Below are positions 22,856-34,142 of a stretch of 64,000 nucleotides of DNA, piece after piece. A program made the translations under genes and the position numbers. The notes beneath the pieces are model-generated. The model saw only the letters and a list, made by a program, of their open reading frames with translations. It searched no databases and was not told the DNA's origin. Position 1 is the stretch's first letter. Every line of letters starts with the position of its first letter. Source of the stretch: Acanthococcus lagerstroemiae (taxonomy: Eukaryota; Arthropoda; Insecta; Hemiptera; Eriococcidae); NCBI GenBank assembly GCA_031841125.1, contig CM063109.1, positions 32,554,038 to 32,618,037 of the forward strand, in the 5' to 3' direction.

Positions 22856-23217
22856 TAGGACGTACCGAAGTGTTTTTCTGTGTGTGTGGGGGGGGGGGGG
22901 GAAGGTAACATTGTGAAAGTCCCGACTGACTCAACTCAAAATATTCCCAAGTATCAAAGGGAAAAAAAGGGGGAAAAACTTTTGTCTTGTTAGATTTCTT
23001 CAACTGACTCAACTCAAAATTCTCTAATATCAAAGCGAATAAACCTTTGACTTGTTGGATTTTTCTAACTTCTCAACTCAAAACAAAAAAACCAAAAAAT
23101 TAATTAAAAAAAAAAAACACTTTTGATTTGTTGTGAATCGTAAATCTTTCCAACTGCTAAGTAAAAAATTCCTACCCGGGGGGGGGGGGGGAGTTACTCT
23201 CCTATCGGTACATCCTG
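22856..23217. mobile_element. Family-1 MITE, complete copy (362 bp)
   Basis: Ends TAGGACGTACCGAAG and, complemented, CAGGATGTACCGATAGG. Flanks CTCACGAC (22848-22855) and CTCACGAT (23218-23225), an 8-bp duplication with one mismatch. Internal AACTGACTCAACTCAAAATW and GACTTGTTGGATTTTT words, plus G-runs near both ends (about 22889-22901 and 23179-23191). Confidence 0.85.
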
Positions 23218-23379
23218 CTCACGATAATCCTGTTGTTGTTTGTCGAACATCGTAATCCCTCGAGAAGTCAGGCCTAACAATCGCCTCTTGGAATAAAACG
23301 GTGAGTGTACCGAGAACAGTTCATATGAAAAGTCGCTCTCACGTGGAAACGCCACTATCTCAGATTAATTATATCAACG

Positions 23380-24180
23380 AGTTTTGTCTCCCGATGAAAA
23401 TTAATGCTCGGAAAACTTAATACCCCCGCCTGGACAATCGCCATTTCCCATGCGAGGGTGATGCACCGGCAGCGTGAAATTCGCCGCTCAAGGCTACGAA
23501 ACGGGAGCCGGCAGCCGCGGCTGGAGTTGCGCCCGCGAAACGAGCCGAATCGAGCCATGCCGGGCCTCACGACTCACGAATCGCGGAAATCGTTCGATGA
23601 ACGATCGCGCTTCTATAAAAATGATCATCGGCCCGATGGGACGCGACGTTCCCCTTCTTTCCCACGTGTTCAACACGCGACCGCGACTACTCGCGCTAGT
23701 CGAACAAAGGTGTCGCGTGTCGCCACCAGACCACCCTCTACGAAAATGCGTGGGAAATTGGGTTAAAGGGAGTTCCCTCAGCCTTAGCCGGACCTAAGGC
23801 TGTTTTTCCGACGACGTTCGTCTTTCCAACGCTTCTCATCGCTTTTTGGCTTTTCAGTTTTCTCTCTCGCGCGCGCCGCTTAATCGAATTAGCAGTCGAG
23901 TACGTCAATTTTGCAGTTTATTTACAAAATTATATCGCCGGGGCCGGTTTCGCTTTTCACGCGCCAATATCGCGTCTCGCGTGCTCCCAGTGTCCCCCAC
24001 CTATTCGGCAATTCACATTCGACCCTGCAGATGTTTGGCCGAATTCGGATATTTTTGATTCTCGTTAACTCGATTAGTCCAAGATTTACCGTCGAGAATG
24101 AGATCGCGTGCGGTTTTTTTTCTTTTCATACCTGTGGACGAGTGTCTGTTTCTTCACGAAATTTATTTAAAGAAGATTAA
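23380..24180. promoter_or_regulatory. Strongly CpG-rich island, candidate promoter or enhancer
   Basis: The most GC/CpG-rich stretch outside the Hey exon, with overlapping open frames on both strands as expected from composition. Perfect CACGTG at 23663-23668. No codon pattern or domain convinced me of an exon, though an unrecognised 5' exon is possible. Confidence 0.4.
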
Positions 24181-25091
24181 AGTCTTCTTTCACAGCCGAA
24201 ACCGGCTAATAACGAAGGGGGGGGGGGTTATAATTGACGAGCTCCATTCCAAACAGGCTTAGTACAAAACCCAAAATTTGGGAAATCGAAAAAACAACTC
24301 TGCAGTGCGTGAACTGTTTATATGTTCGGAAGTTGAGATTTTGATGTGGCTATAATGGTCTTTCAGTGATACAATCTCGTAAACGAAAAACGCGTCATCG
24401 ATACATAGTGTTCAATTATACGCGTCCATATGGACAAAAGTCGATGATCAGGGACGAGACTAAAGGGGGGGGGGCAACCTGCCCACAAGCCTCCACCGGA
24501 GTTGGAAAATTTTAGTAGATGGATCAAAAGTTGGGAAAATGCAGCAAGTCAAAAGGGAGTTTTCATCATTTTAGATTTATTGCTATCATCATCATCATCG
24601 TCTTCTTTCTATTTATATTTTTCTATTACACATATAATAGTCTACAGAAGTTAGCCCAAATAAGAGTGCAAAAAGGAAAAAAGTCATAGAAAGCTGAAAC
24701 TTGGATCATTGGTCTGAGTGTCCTGAACAACATACTGTAAAAGTCCCAACAAATCCGGTGCCGGTGTCGTCCCCTAGGGGGTACAAATTGGGGCGTATAA
24801 CAGTTTTTTGCTTATATCACACTAAAATTTAAGTTTAGAAGAAAAAAAAGTTCTAACAAATATGATAAAAAATAAAAGAATACACAAAAAATGCTCTTAC
24901 TTATTTCCCCGTAGATTGCGTATTTGTTGAATAAATTAATATCAAACGTTGAGAAGTTTTCTTCATGTGTACATTTAATGCAGTTTATTGTAATCGATGT
25001 AATGTAGACTCGCGCACGCATGAATACATAAATTTCTATTTACTTTGTCGACAATTTATACGTCTGAGGTCGATGGATACCAATACCCCGT
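24181..25091. other. No gene; MITE-like patch and microsatellite
   Basis: 24430-24560 begins CAGGGACGAG with a G-run and carries AAGTTGGGAAAATG-like text, related to Family-1. An impure CAT repeat lies at about 24586-24600. Short frames show no domain. Confidence 0.5.
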
Positions 25092-27440
25092 TTGAAGAAA
25101 GCACCACAAATGGATGTAATTGTTCATTTCAACGAAATCCCTCTCAAAACATTTCCTCAAAACGAGAGGAAAGGGTTACTGATGAAAGTCGTGCCACTTG
25201 AAGAGAATTCTGACGTAAAAGGAAGTTATATTGGAAATTTCGTTTGGCTGATTTCAAAATTTCTGAAAGTTGATGAAATTTTGAGTTGGTATGGTTTCAT
25301 AGAAACATCTACGCGACACGAGGAATATGAACAAAATCGAAAGTTGTATTCCTTCCTTTCATTATTATGGCACCTCTAAGCAACTGCAAAAAAATATACT
25401 CAGCACTATTATTTGCGTTGCAAAATGCTAATACTATTGACACAGAAATCTTTATTGTCATCTACCACTTTATCTGAAGGCGAAAGAAATGTCCGGTCAC
25501 TACCAGAAGAAATATCCGCCAGATCTTTTATTCGGCTTGGACGATTCCATCTATTAATTGTCTTTTTTTTTCCCCCTTTTTTTTTATAGTTCTACAAAGT
25601 TTTTTTTTCCCCCTAAATTTATTTATTTTACATACATATTACATATACAATATATTGTGCTGACCTGGGGACCACTTTTGCTTCTTATAAGCTTATCGGT
25701 GCTCCACAGGTCGTTACAATTTTTTATAGTCTTACCATAATTTTTTATTTTGCACATTAAAATATACATAATTTATTAATTTAATTATTAAATATAGATT
25801 TTGAAAAATTTTAAAGTAATAATACAAGTTTTATATAATATACATATTATTAAATTTATTCATTAGGATAGGTTATTTTTATATTAATAGAGGGAAAAGT
25901 TTTTTGGTCTTATTATTAATAAATTTATTTGGTCCGAATAGAAAAATTTTGTTTTTGTAGCTGTAGCTATTGTGCCTAATTATTATACTTCTCTTTATTA
26001 TTCATAATTTCATTGACATAATTGGTGGGTTTTTTGTATGCTTTCTTTTTTTTCGAACCAGTTTTGATTGGTTTCCTTTATGTTGTATTTGGCCCTCGTA
26101 TGTTTGAAAGTAGAACATTTTAAGAATGTGTGGTCAGGTGTATCTGTTTCGTCGCTTTTACAATTTATACAAGTGTCTATATCTGTTATTTTGTATTTTT
26201 TGAGACATTCCCCGAAGTTCCCATGCCCCGTTAGAAACTGAGTTAGATAGAAATTTGGTATTAGCGCTTTGTTTTGAAGTCTTTCCTTTATAGATGGTAT
26301 TAGTGCAGCTGTTCTTCTTCCAGTTTTTCCATTTTGGTATTCCTTCTGCCATAGATTATTATATTTGTTGTTTATTTCTTTTATGTTTTTCTTTTTTTGT
26401 TTTTCATCCATTTGAGATCATTTTATCGTTTTAATTTCGTTCACTTTTTGTAATTGTAGGTCTATAGGTGGTATTCCAGCTATGACATTAGTTGCAATGT
26501 AGGATACTGTTCTATACGAGTATATGCTGCTATAATACCCAGTAGAATTTTCCTTTGTTCTTTTCTTATCTTTTTTTTGTTTTTTATGCTCAGTTTTGGG
26601 TAGTAAATTGTGCTACCATATTCTATAATGGATCTGAAAAGTGCCGAGTATAAAATATTCCTATCTGCATATTTCATGCCAAAAGTGTTTTTGTATAATG
26701 CTGTTATTCTGCAGTAGTATTTTTTAATTTTTTCTAATATGTAATTGGTGTGGCTGTTGAAGGTGAGGTTTTCATCCAGAATTATTCCTAAGTATTTCAT
26801 TTCTTAATTTAATTTAATTTTTTGATCTTCTAGCCTAAGTTGCCTTTCTATGTTTTTTTTTTAAAGGTTTTCTTTATTATGTTTCCTGGTTAGGATGCTG
26901 TTTGTTTTTAGAGGGTTTATTTCTAAGCCCAGATGCTTTAGCGTGTTGAGGAGCAATTGACTTCATCATGAACGGAAGTGGTATAAAAGAGTTACTGGGA
27001 ACAATTTCTGCCCCCAATTCTGTTGACAAAATGTTGACCGGACAGACGTTCGCTCAAAGTATTCGAGGTCATTTTTTAATCCATGAATCTCTGGCCAAAA
27101 TATTATTAAATGACATGAAATTTTCCTCGAGTGAAAGCGGGGAAATAAAAAAATTAATAAACTCCGATGAATTCATCTGGCCATTTAAAAGTGAACTCTC
27201 AAGTGACTTGATGCCACGATTTTAGACTCATGTGCTAGAGGTCGAAGCTCGAAGCCCCACAGCTAAACTGTGGATTCAATATTTCCGAATCATTGGTGAA
27301 AAAATTTGTTACTGCAGAGAGAATGGGTAACTGGCCGTGGCATCTTGGGTGCGGGCAGCAGATGCTTAAATTTTTCCATGCGGTTGGACATTTCCCGTAC
27401 GCTAAGGCTGCTCCCTTTTTCATCATGTTATACATACATT
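25092..27440 (+). pseudogene. N-terminal part of the same uncharacterised family as 9.7-11.3 kb, split by a LINE
   Basis: Before the LINE, RSLPEEISARSFIRLGRFHL (to about 25550) matches the family's RLGGFHLLMSF block; the 95-codon frame at 25092-25379 lies upstream in the same frame, and its membership is only assumed. After the LINE the text resumes AIDFIMNGSGIKELLGTIS, APNSVDKMLTGQTFAQSIRG, HFLIHESLAKI (26953-27225), a stop, LWIQYF, a frameshift near 27293, then AERMGNWPWHLG, MLKFFHAVGHFPYAKAA. I recall this order (GGFH..., SGKA.ARA.RGH, AER.GNW..HL, GH..YAKSA) from the family's N-terminal half. Stops, frameshift, a LINE at 25561-26955 and a MITE at 27449 show it is dead. Function of this half is unknown to me. 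Confidence 0.6.
25561..26955 (-). mobile_element. 5'-truncated R1-like non-LTR retrotransposon
   Basis: Minus-strand relic. Near 26940-26880 it reads LKHLGLEINPLKTNSILTRK. At 26800-26480 MKYLGIILDENLTFNSHTNY, IIEYGSTIYY and KEQRKILLGIIAAYTR. At 26411-26010 LTQFLTGHGNFGECLKKY and CINCKSDETDTPDHTFLKC, a C..C...H...C zinc-knuckle-like end. This order (KYLG..LD thumb; GHG.F..YL; C..C.....EH....C) fits R1/I-type elements. A long AT-rich 3' UTR and T-runs on the plus strand at 25561-25590 mark the 3' end. It lies in antisense inside the ORF fragment above. Confidence 0.75.
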
Positions 27441-27448
27441 TGTATTCA

Positions 27449-27759
27449 CAAGGACATACCGAAGAGTTTTTTGTGTTTTTTTTTTTTTTGGGGGGGGGAG
27501 GGGGGTAAAAAATTGTGAAAGTCCCAACTGACTCAGCTCAAAATTCCAAGTATCAAAGCAAAAGAAGAAAACCTTTTGACTTGTTGGGTTTTCTCAACTT
27601 CTCAACTCAATTCCCACGTATCAAAAAACTTTTTAACTTGTTGGATTTTTCCAACTCGCCTGACTGAAATGGTAAATTTTTCCAACTGCTGAGTGAAAAA
27701 TTCCTACATGAGGGGGGAGGGGGTAAGCTGCCCTCTGCCCCCCTATCCGTACATCCCTG
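27449..27759. mobile_element. Family-1 MITE, complete copy with perfect target duplication (311 bp)
   Basis: TGTATTCA at 27441-27448 is repeated exactly at 27760-27767. Ends CAAGGACATACCGAAG and, complemented, CAGGGATGTACGGATAGG. Interior as in the 22.9-kb copy, with G-runs near both ends. Sits at the end of the broken ORF fragment. Confidence 0.9.
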
Positions 27760-27767
27760 TGTATTCA

Positions 27768-28194
27768 GTTGAATCGTGAAAAAAGGTGTGTATATTGTAT
27801 GTTTTGCATTCTGAATGATTATTAGATATGTTCAATAGAAGAGAGTTTAGATTTTGCTCCCAGGTCTTCCACATGCTCATATTTTACTAAGAAATTGCGA
27901 AGTGAGAACACTGATTCCCTTATTTCAGCAGAAATGCCAGACTAAAAATCACAACTTAAATTGTTTAAAATTGTAACCACTCACATGATACATACATGGT
28001 CTCTGTCGATCTCACAATTTTTTCTCACGTAGAATATACATACGTTCTTGGTTCTTCAAGAATATAAGTTATGAGAAATTAAGTCTTCCAAAAATATTCT
28101 CCATATGGTATTCACGGCCATTCCTGAATGAAACACTAATGATGGTTACCCACTTTATCAAAGCACTACCATCATTAACGGAATAATAATTTGT
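27768..28194. other. No gene seen
   Basis: AT-rich, nothing recognised. Confidence 0.5.
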
Positions 28195-28350
28195 CTTCAG
28201 TGTTTGTCTGATACCTTCTATCAATATTTACATAATATCTATGTTATAAATGAATCAATGTCTCCAGTGTTTTTGTCCGACAGTGTCAATAAATATACAT
28301 TATAAATGAATCAGTATCAATGTCTTCAGTGTATGTCCAATAGTGTCAGT
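28195..28350. repeat. Imperfect tandem repeat, about 2.5-3 units
   Basis: Units share TTATAAATGAATCA, ATGTCTYCAGTGT and TGTCCRAYAGTGTCA in order. Confidence 0.7.
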
Positions 28351-29445
28351 GGATCGGTATGTAGATTGTGTTTCAGAGCGTGTTTGTGGCGAAGAAAAAT
28401 TTGAGTAAATTCAATCGTTGTGGCGTAGTAATTCTCAAAAGTTTTGAACTCGTGCGAAGAGCGGGTAATATTTCTTGTGTAATATACCATGCATGGAGAC
28501 GTTGGTCCGGGTTTTCCCTCGATGAACACGGAACAGGCGAAAGAGTATAACTTTGCTTATCTCCTTATTATGAGGTAGATGGTTTTATCTTTTTCTCTGC
28601 CTTGTCGATACAAGTCTCGAAACGGACGTTAGTAACCAGATAGCTGTGGCACTGGCCTTTCGAAATGACAGAGATGTCTTGTTTGCTCTTGATTTACAAT
28701 CTCAGTCTTAATCGAATGCCTCTCGAGTATGCTTTCATCGTTTTTCTTTTTCGTTTACTATTCGGTATGATTGTACTTGTTTTGTATCCACATGTCCGTG
28801 ATAACAAATGTGTGTTAAATTAAGTTCGAAACATGGGACGGGAACCACGGTGGAAGTACCACGAATCCTTGAAATGGCACTACTGGTCCGTTGAATTGCT
28901 GCGGAATATCCAAAATGTAAGTACAATCTCCATTTTGATCCATACCATTTAGGCTAAAAGCAGGCCATTTAAAGCCAAACTAGATAGTAAATATTTATCA
29001 AAGAGATTCACCTATACCATCAGTGAGCCGTCAAGATGTCAGACTGTATAGAGACTTTCCCTACCAACTACTTCAATTAATTATCTTTTCCTTTTTCGGA
29101 TATGATTAAAAAATTAATTTTCCTCGGGGCCTTTTTAACCTTTTATCATTTTTCGTTTGTATCTGTTTTCTTTCGAGTAGTTTTTATTACATTTTTTGTG
29201 GGTATCTCCCCCTTTCTTGTTTTTGCTTTCTGGGTTGGGTTTCGCATGAAATTCTATCGCGGGGCAAGCTCAAACTGTCGTTAGACTTCTTGGATTGTCA
29301 GATATTATTTCAAATCTCTTTCATTCGTAAATTCATTATGGCTCTTTTTCTTCCAAGGGGGTTTTGGACGTTTGTTGATTTGCTATTCCCCGGTTAGACT
29401 ATAGAGACTGGTACGATTTAGGTATTTCCCCCATTATCAGATAAG
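28351..29445. other. No gene seen
   Basis: Moderate AT content. Short frames (28326-28529, 28735-28926, 29102-29284) have no domain; the last is a hydrophobic low-complexity stretch. Confidence 0.5.
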
Positions 29446-29453
29446 TTTAGGAC

Positions 29454-30133
29454 CAGGGTTGCCACCTGAGTTTTTTCAGAAACGCAAATTTTATAACGGA
29501 AACGCAAATCTTAATACAAGCTCGGAACTCGCTTCGCTCGTTCTTCGCAACAAGTTGTACTTTTTTTAAATTTTAAATTGCGCATTTATTTGTTTTTGGG
29601 AATTGGGGAAGGAACACTTTTGGTAAAAAGAATTATCGCTTTCTTCTTCTTCAAGTTGAGCTTTCTACTGGCATTTTGGTTCTGATGACATCATTTTTGA
29701 CATGATTAAATTAGAGATTGAGAATAGAAACATTCTCTGGTACATTGACTGTCAATCTAAGAATCACTCTTCAAAATGAACTAAATGATAAGGATAAGTG
29801 ATAAGGTCCAGTATGTTTTATCGCTTCGCATTGATCTATCGATTTTTCGGCACCAAGAACATTTCTGGTTGGCTGTACGCTGGAAGCTTGAAGTTTGAGA
29901 GCAATACAAATGCAGTGTTACAAAACATTTATTTCAAAAAACAGAAACAATAACTGAGGAATATTGTTGAAATTAATGATCAACTTAGAATGAAATCACT
30001 ACAGTTTAAATGAAAGACTGGAGAGATGAAAATCCGCAAACAATTGGGACTCATTAGTAAACGCGAGCAAACAGCAAATGTCACATTAAAAAAGGAAACA
30101 TGTTTGTGGAAATGCAAACAGTTAGTCACCCTA
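29454..30133. mobile_element. hAT-like non-autonomous element, 680 bp
   Basis: Perfect 8-bp duplication TTTAGGAC at 29446-29453 and 30134-30141. Ends CAGGGTTGCCACCTGAG and, complemented, TAGGGTGACTAACTG; both are followed by GCAAAT/TTTGCATT-type words. No ORF of note. Confidence 0.75.
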
Positions 30134-30141
30134 TTTAGGAC

Positions 30142-30865
30142 TCTTTGAGAGTCCTTAGCGATTTTTTAAACTTGTTCTTCGCTATTTCTCTTAGAACCTT
30201 CTGGACAGGTCTTAGACTATCGAAGGCTCTTCTCAATTCAATTTAGGTGCACGTAGAATAATCTCAAATCGTTTCAATTATTAAGCCTAGAATAGTCTCA
30301 TGGCTTCTTGAAAATGCTGTGGATTTCAAGAATCTTCTAGGCATGTTTCAAACTAACTGCAAATGATTAATATAGGATTGATTGAGATTTTTGAAATTCT
30401 TTCAGACTTATTTAAGATTATTCAAAACTCATCCATACGGGTGTAACACACTTTCAAGACTTTCCTAGCTTTAGTAAGATGGTTCATTGGATGAGACTAA
30501 CTCAAAAACTCTTACACAGGTCTGAAGAAGTCTTGAAAGAGTTGTATAGTATTGAAGAATCTGAAAAAGTTTTCATAGAGTCTAACATAGTCTTGAGACA
30601 GGGAAAGCTTTTAACATGAACAAGTCTGGAGGAGTCTTAGAAAGTCCTAAGTAAGCTTGGAAAAAATATGTCTGTATGAGTAACGTCTTGACGAAGTCTG
30701 AAAAAGCCCTAAACAGATCTAGAATGGATTTAAAAGTTACTGAGTGAGTGTGAAGAAAGTCTTGTAGAGCCTCAAAAAAACTGGAGTTTAGGAAAGTAAT
30801 AAATTTTGAATGAGGCATGGAAATATTCGTGAACTAGTCCGGAGAAAGTGTTAAACTTTTAAGCA
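30142..30865. repeat. Degenerate repeat region rich in AGTCTT words
   Basis: AGTCTT/AAGACT and GAGTCTTA-like words recur every few tens of bases. Same vocabulary as 34143-35650, 58440-58600 and 63170-63260. No ORF. Confidence 0.5.
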
Positions 30866-31125
30866 TAACTGGAGTAGTCTTACAAAGTTCTAAACATTTC
30901 TGTAGGAATCTGGAAGAATCTCAAACAGTACTATAAGAGTCTTAATGAAGAACTAGAGTAGTCTTACAGAGTTTTAAACATTTCTGTAGGAATCTAGAAG
31001 AGTTTAAAACAGTGCTGTAAGAGTCTCAATGAAGAACTGGAATAATCTTGCAGAGTTTTAAACTTTTCTGTAGGAATCTAGAAGAGTCTAAAACAGTGCT
31101 ATAAAAGTCTTAATGAAGAACTAGC
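30866..31125. repeat. 84-bp tandem repeat, about 3 units
   Basis: TTTCTGTAGGAATCTRGAAG starts at 30897, 30981 and 31065, exactly 84 bp apart, each followed by AAACAGTRCTRTAARAGTCT and AATGAAGAACT. Confidence 0.93.
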
Positions 31126-31554
31126 GATAAGGAGGCAAGTATTAGGCCTAGGCTAGACTAAAGGTAGTCCACTGTATGGCACATTTTACGAGGCATTTTA
31201 TTTGTTTGAAACAATTTTCCCTATATTGCCAAGATATTCGCCATAGTTTGTCAATTTTTCGAAATGTTTAAAAGTTGTCCAATTTTGGATGGTGATTGTA
31301 AGCTAAAGATTAGACGTAGACTAACATATGATAAATGCGTTTTGTAGCAAATTTTATGAGAAATCTTTCTTGTCTGAAACTTTTTTCCCTAGAGCTCCAA
31401 TTTTCTGAGATATAACCCAAACCCTGAAATTGGAATGCTTTAACGTTCCACATAAAATTTTGCACAGTGTTTCTGGCACCTATTACTACATTTTTCAACG
31501 AAGTCCCGCTTGTTACCTCAAAATGTTTTTTGAAATGTCTGTAGGGCCTAGACC
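31126..31554. other. No gene; word repeats
   Basis: Two loosely similar ~150-bp blocks (TTTTAYGAGR, TTGTYTGAAAC, TTTTCCCTA, AGATAT). Nothing coding. Confidence 0.5.
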
Positions 31555-31712
31555 CTAGACTATCTTGTATTTGGAAGTGTGTTCATGTATGAGTAATTTC
31601 AATCGCCTACAAATTAATTTACCCGATTAAAATTTTTCGTACATAATCGCGTACAAATTAATTTACCCGATTAAAATTTTTCGTACATGAACATCCTTCC
31701 AAATACGATAAG
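31555..31712. repeat. Hairpin enclosing a 44-bp tandem duplication
   Basis: 31561-31590 is the inverted complement of 31675-31705 (TGTATTTGGAAGTGTGTTCA against TCGTATTTGGAAGGATGTTC). Between them the unit CAAATTAATTTACCCGATTA plus AAATTTTTCGTACAT occurs twice (31604-31647, 31648-31690). Confidence 0.85.
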
Positions 31713-32964
31713 GTATCAAAAATTTTTGTAATTTCAAAAAGGGCATATTTTTGTTTCCTGACTGCGGCACAAAAAAAAGAGAGCATTTCTTAGTTGCAAA
31801 CCTGGTTCGCAACATGAACTAAAATAAAAGAGGAGTGACAGCGTCGATTACAAAGATTAAAACCTCGCCCAGAAATTATGTCTAAGTTTGCCCTTTTTCT
31901 GCTTTAATTCGACCAGACCCTACTGATCAAAACGTTAAATTTCTTGGAGATTTTCAGCACTTGATTAGAAATTGAAAGAGTACCCTCCCTAATGTGTTTC
32001 CCTATATATGTCATTCCTAATCCCATTTCTCCCTGCAATAATCAAGCGATAACGTAAGAACTGATTATAACATTTATATTATCAACCCGATTCACTCCTT
32101 TTCAATCGTGAGAACCGCCAAAAGTTTAGAAATAGTGGAAACTTCAAAAAATTCACGGCGCAACCCGGAACCAATCAGAGGGGACAAGGTTTTTCGTATT
32201 ACCGAAAAAGTACATATGTAGCTGTATGCGCACCCCATCACACGTTTTATAAGAAGGCGGAAGAGAACAAAGCGAAATTAATATTTTTCAAATATTCGAG
32301 TTGAAATCGAGCAGGCATACCCCAATTGTGGTCGCACGCGGTTACTATTCCCACGCCATCCTCGTGACCACTGATTGATGCGGAAATGCAAATGCTTCAA
32401 ATTAACACGGTAATTATAATGAAAACATGTTTCAATTTTGAAAAAGAAGTTCGCCAGTTCAGATACTGGAGGAGGCGCAGGCCAGGCGTCTAAATTGTAC
32501 CCGGGAAATAAATATAACAAATGCGAGAAGTATGACGGCCGATTTGTGACGCCGAATCGTTGACATATTTAGACAATAAAAGTTTTAATGTATTTGTAAC
32601 TGTACTCGCCGCCAAGGATATTAATTGAAAGGGTTAAATTACTGAGGGTGCGAGTATCGCGCATTCAAAATTTAATTGTGATTTTATTGGGGGGTCGGTT
32701 TCAGGTGTCGGTGGTTAAAATCTTGGACAAACCTCAGTTGCTCGTTACTGAAATGAAGTCACGTAATTATATGAATACGAGATGATCGTGGAAGGATAGA
32801 AAAAGAAGAAAATGAGTAATGGCCCACAGCAAACCGTAAAATCTTGTCAACTTAGCGAGCTGTTTAGGACTTCAGGCCCCTGACAATAAATACTACTTTA
32901 CCACTATGCTGCACCTTTTCTTATTCGCAATTCCTTTGATCGTTTATTATAGAAATTGACTGAC
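31713..32964. other. No gene seen
   Basis: The part 32050-32700 is more CpG-rich than its surroundings and lacks MITE signatures; it may be single-copy DNA. No domain in the 80-codon minus frame at 32278-32520. Confidence 0.45.
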
Positions 32965-33560
32965 ATTTGGATATTGGAGCTCAAATTGGAGCTAGATCCG
33001 ACATCTTGTTTGAATTTTTAAGATCGGCGATCCAAAGGGCCTTTCTTTTGGTACATCGTTCAGTGCTCTTGCTAGAAGTCAATTTGATCCCTTCGGAAAG
33101 GGTAAGAAGTCGACTGTGGGATACCAATCAGGTGAATATTCGAAATCAACAACGCATAAAAATCATTATTCTGATGCTTCGTTTGAATTTCCAAGTTGAG
33201 TCAATTTCACCCATGGGTCAGATTTAGAGTTTCGGGCCTAAATCTGAGTCGGATCAAAAACTTGATAACATTTTCGAACTCAGCGACCCGAAAAACCCTT
33301 ATTCTTGTAACTCGTTCAATTTTTTCAGCAAAGTCAAAGTTTGCAAGGACTCAAATCAGAATTTTGGGATTCAAATTAGGATCGGATCGAAAATTCGATA
33401 AAATTTTCTATCTCAGCGACTTAATAAATCCCTACTCCAATACTTAAGTTTGATTTACTTGACATATTCGAACTGGCCTCGCAAATCAGGGTTGGATCAA
33501 AAATATGGTTGCAACTTTGAATTTAGAGACTCAAACTACCCCTATTTCGATATTTTTTTC
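32965..33560. repeat. Degenerate tandem repeat, ~110-135-bp units
   Basis: A block like CAAATYRGRRTCGGATCRAAAA with TTGATAANATTTTC and TCAGCGAC follows at about 32975, 33234, 33369 and 33478, with a weaker unit between the first two. Old satellite-like array. Confidence 0.65.
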
Positions 33561-34142
33561 GATGTGCTTCCATTTAAAATTCTAAAATTAGTAGTAATTT
33601 CCAACCCCCTTTAGGAGGAGGGTTGGACTTTTTCACCTTGGAATAAACTCGATCTTAGTCCTTGACATCCGTTTTTCCTGTCTTGATCCCATTTCGCAAT
33701 TAAAAATTCCTCCCTTTTCTCCGAAAAGTTGGTAAAAGAAGAAAGTAAGGGGAACCAATTGGTGAAACACAGTGAATTTACTTTTACTAAACACGGCTAT
33801 TTTCTTCGGTGGCGGATACTATGTAACCAGGCAGCTAGAGGACTTTCGAATTGGGCTCTGGAAAATTTAATTATAATTGTCCGATTTTTTTTTTTGGGGG
33901 GGGGGGGTGCAAAAAGGCTACGCCAACAAACAATGAAGGGGGTGGGAGTTACCAGAAGCATGGGACTTTTCTTGCAGTTAGAAGGCATCCGAGCAAAGAG
34001 CAAAGTCATATGTCCGTTGGAAGGAAACCGTGTACCAGAATGATGTGCTATTTTTTAATAGGCTATCTTGGACTTTGTGAACTGGACCTTTTGCTTTAAC
34101 TTGGCACTGCAAATCAGAACACGAATGACCAGTTTCAGCCAA
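33561..34142. other. No gene; MITE-like patch
   Basis: T-run/G-run junction at about 33883-33908, as in Family-1 copies, followed by text I could not place. The 104-codon frame across it is chance. Confidence 0.5.

Noticed and set aside
23404..23797. Two overlapping Arg-rich plus frames (120 and 107 codons)
   Set aside because: Both frames and the opposite strand are open together because the DNA is CpG-rich; neither shows a domain. A hidden exon remains possible but unsupported.
25545..26960. AATTG on both sides of the R1-like LINE as a target duplication
   Set aside because: Only 5 bp in AT-rich DNA, and joining across it does not restore the expected reading of the host ORF, so bases were probably lost at insertion.
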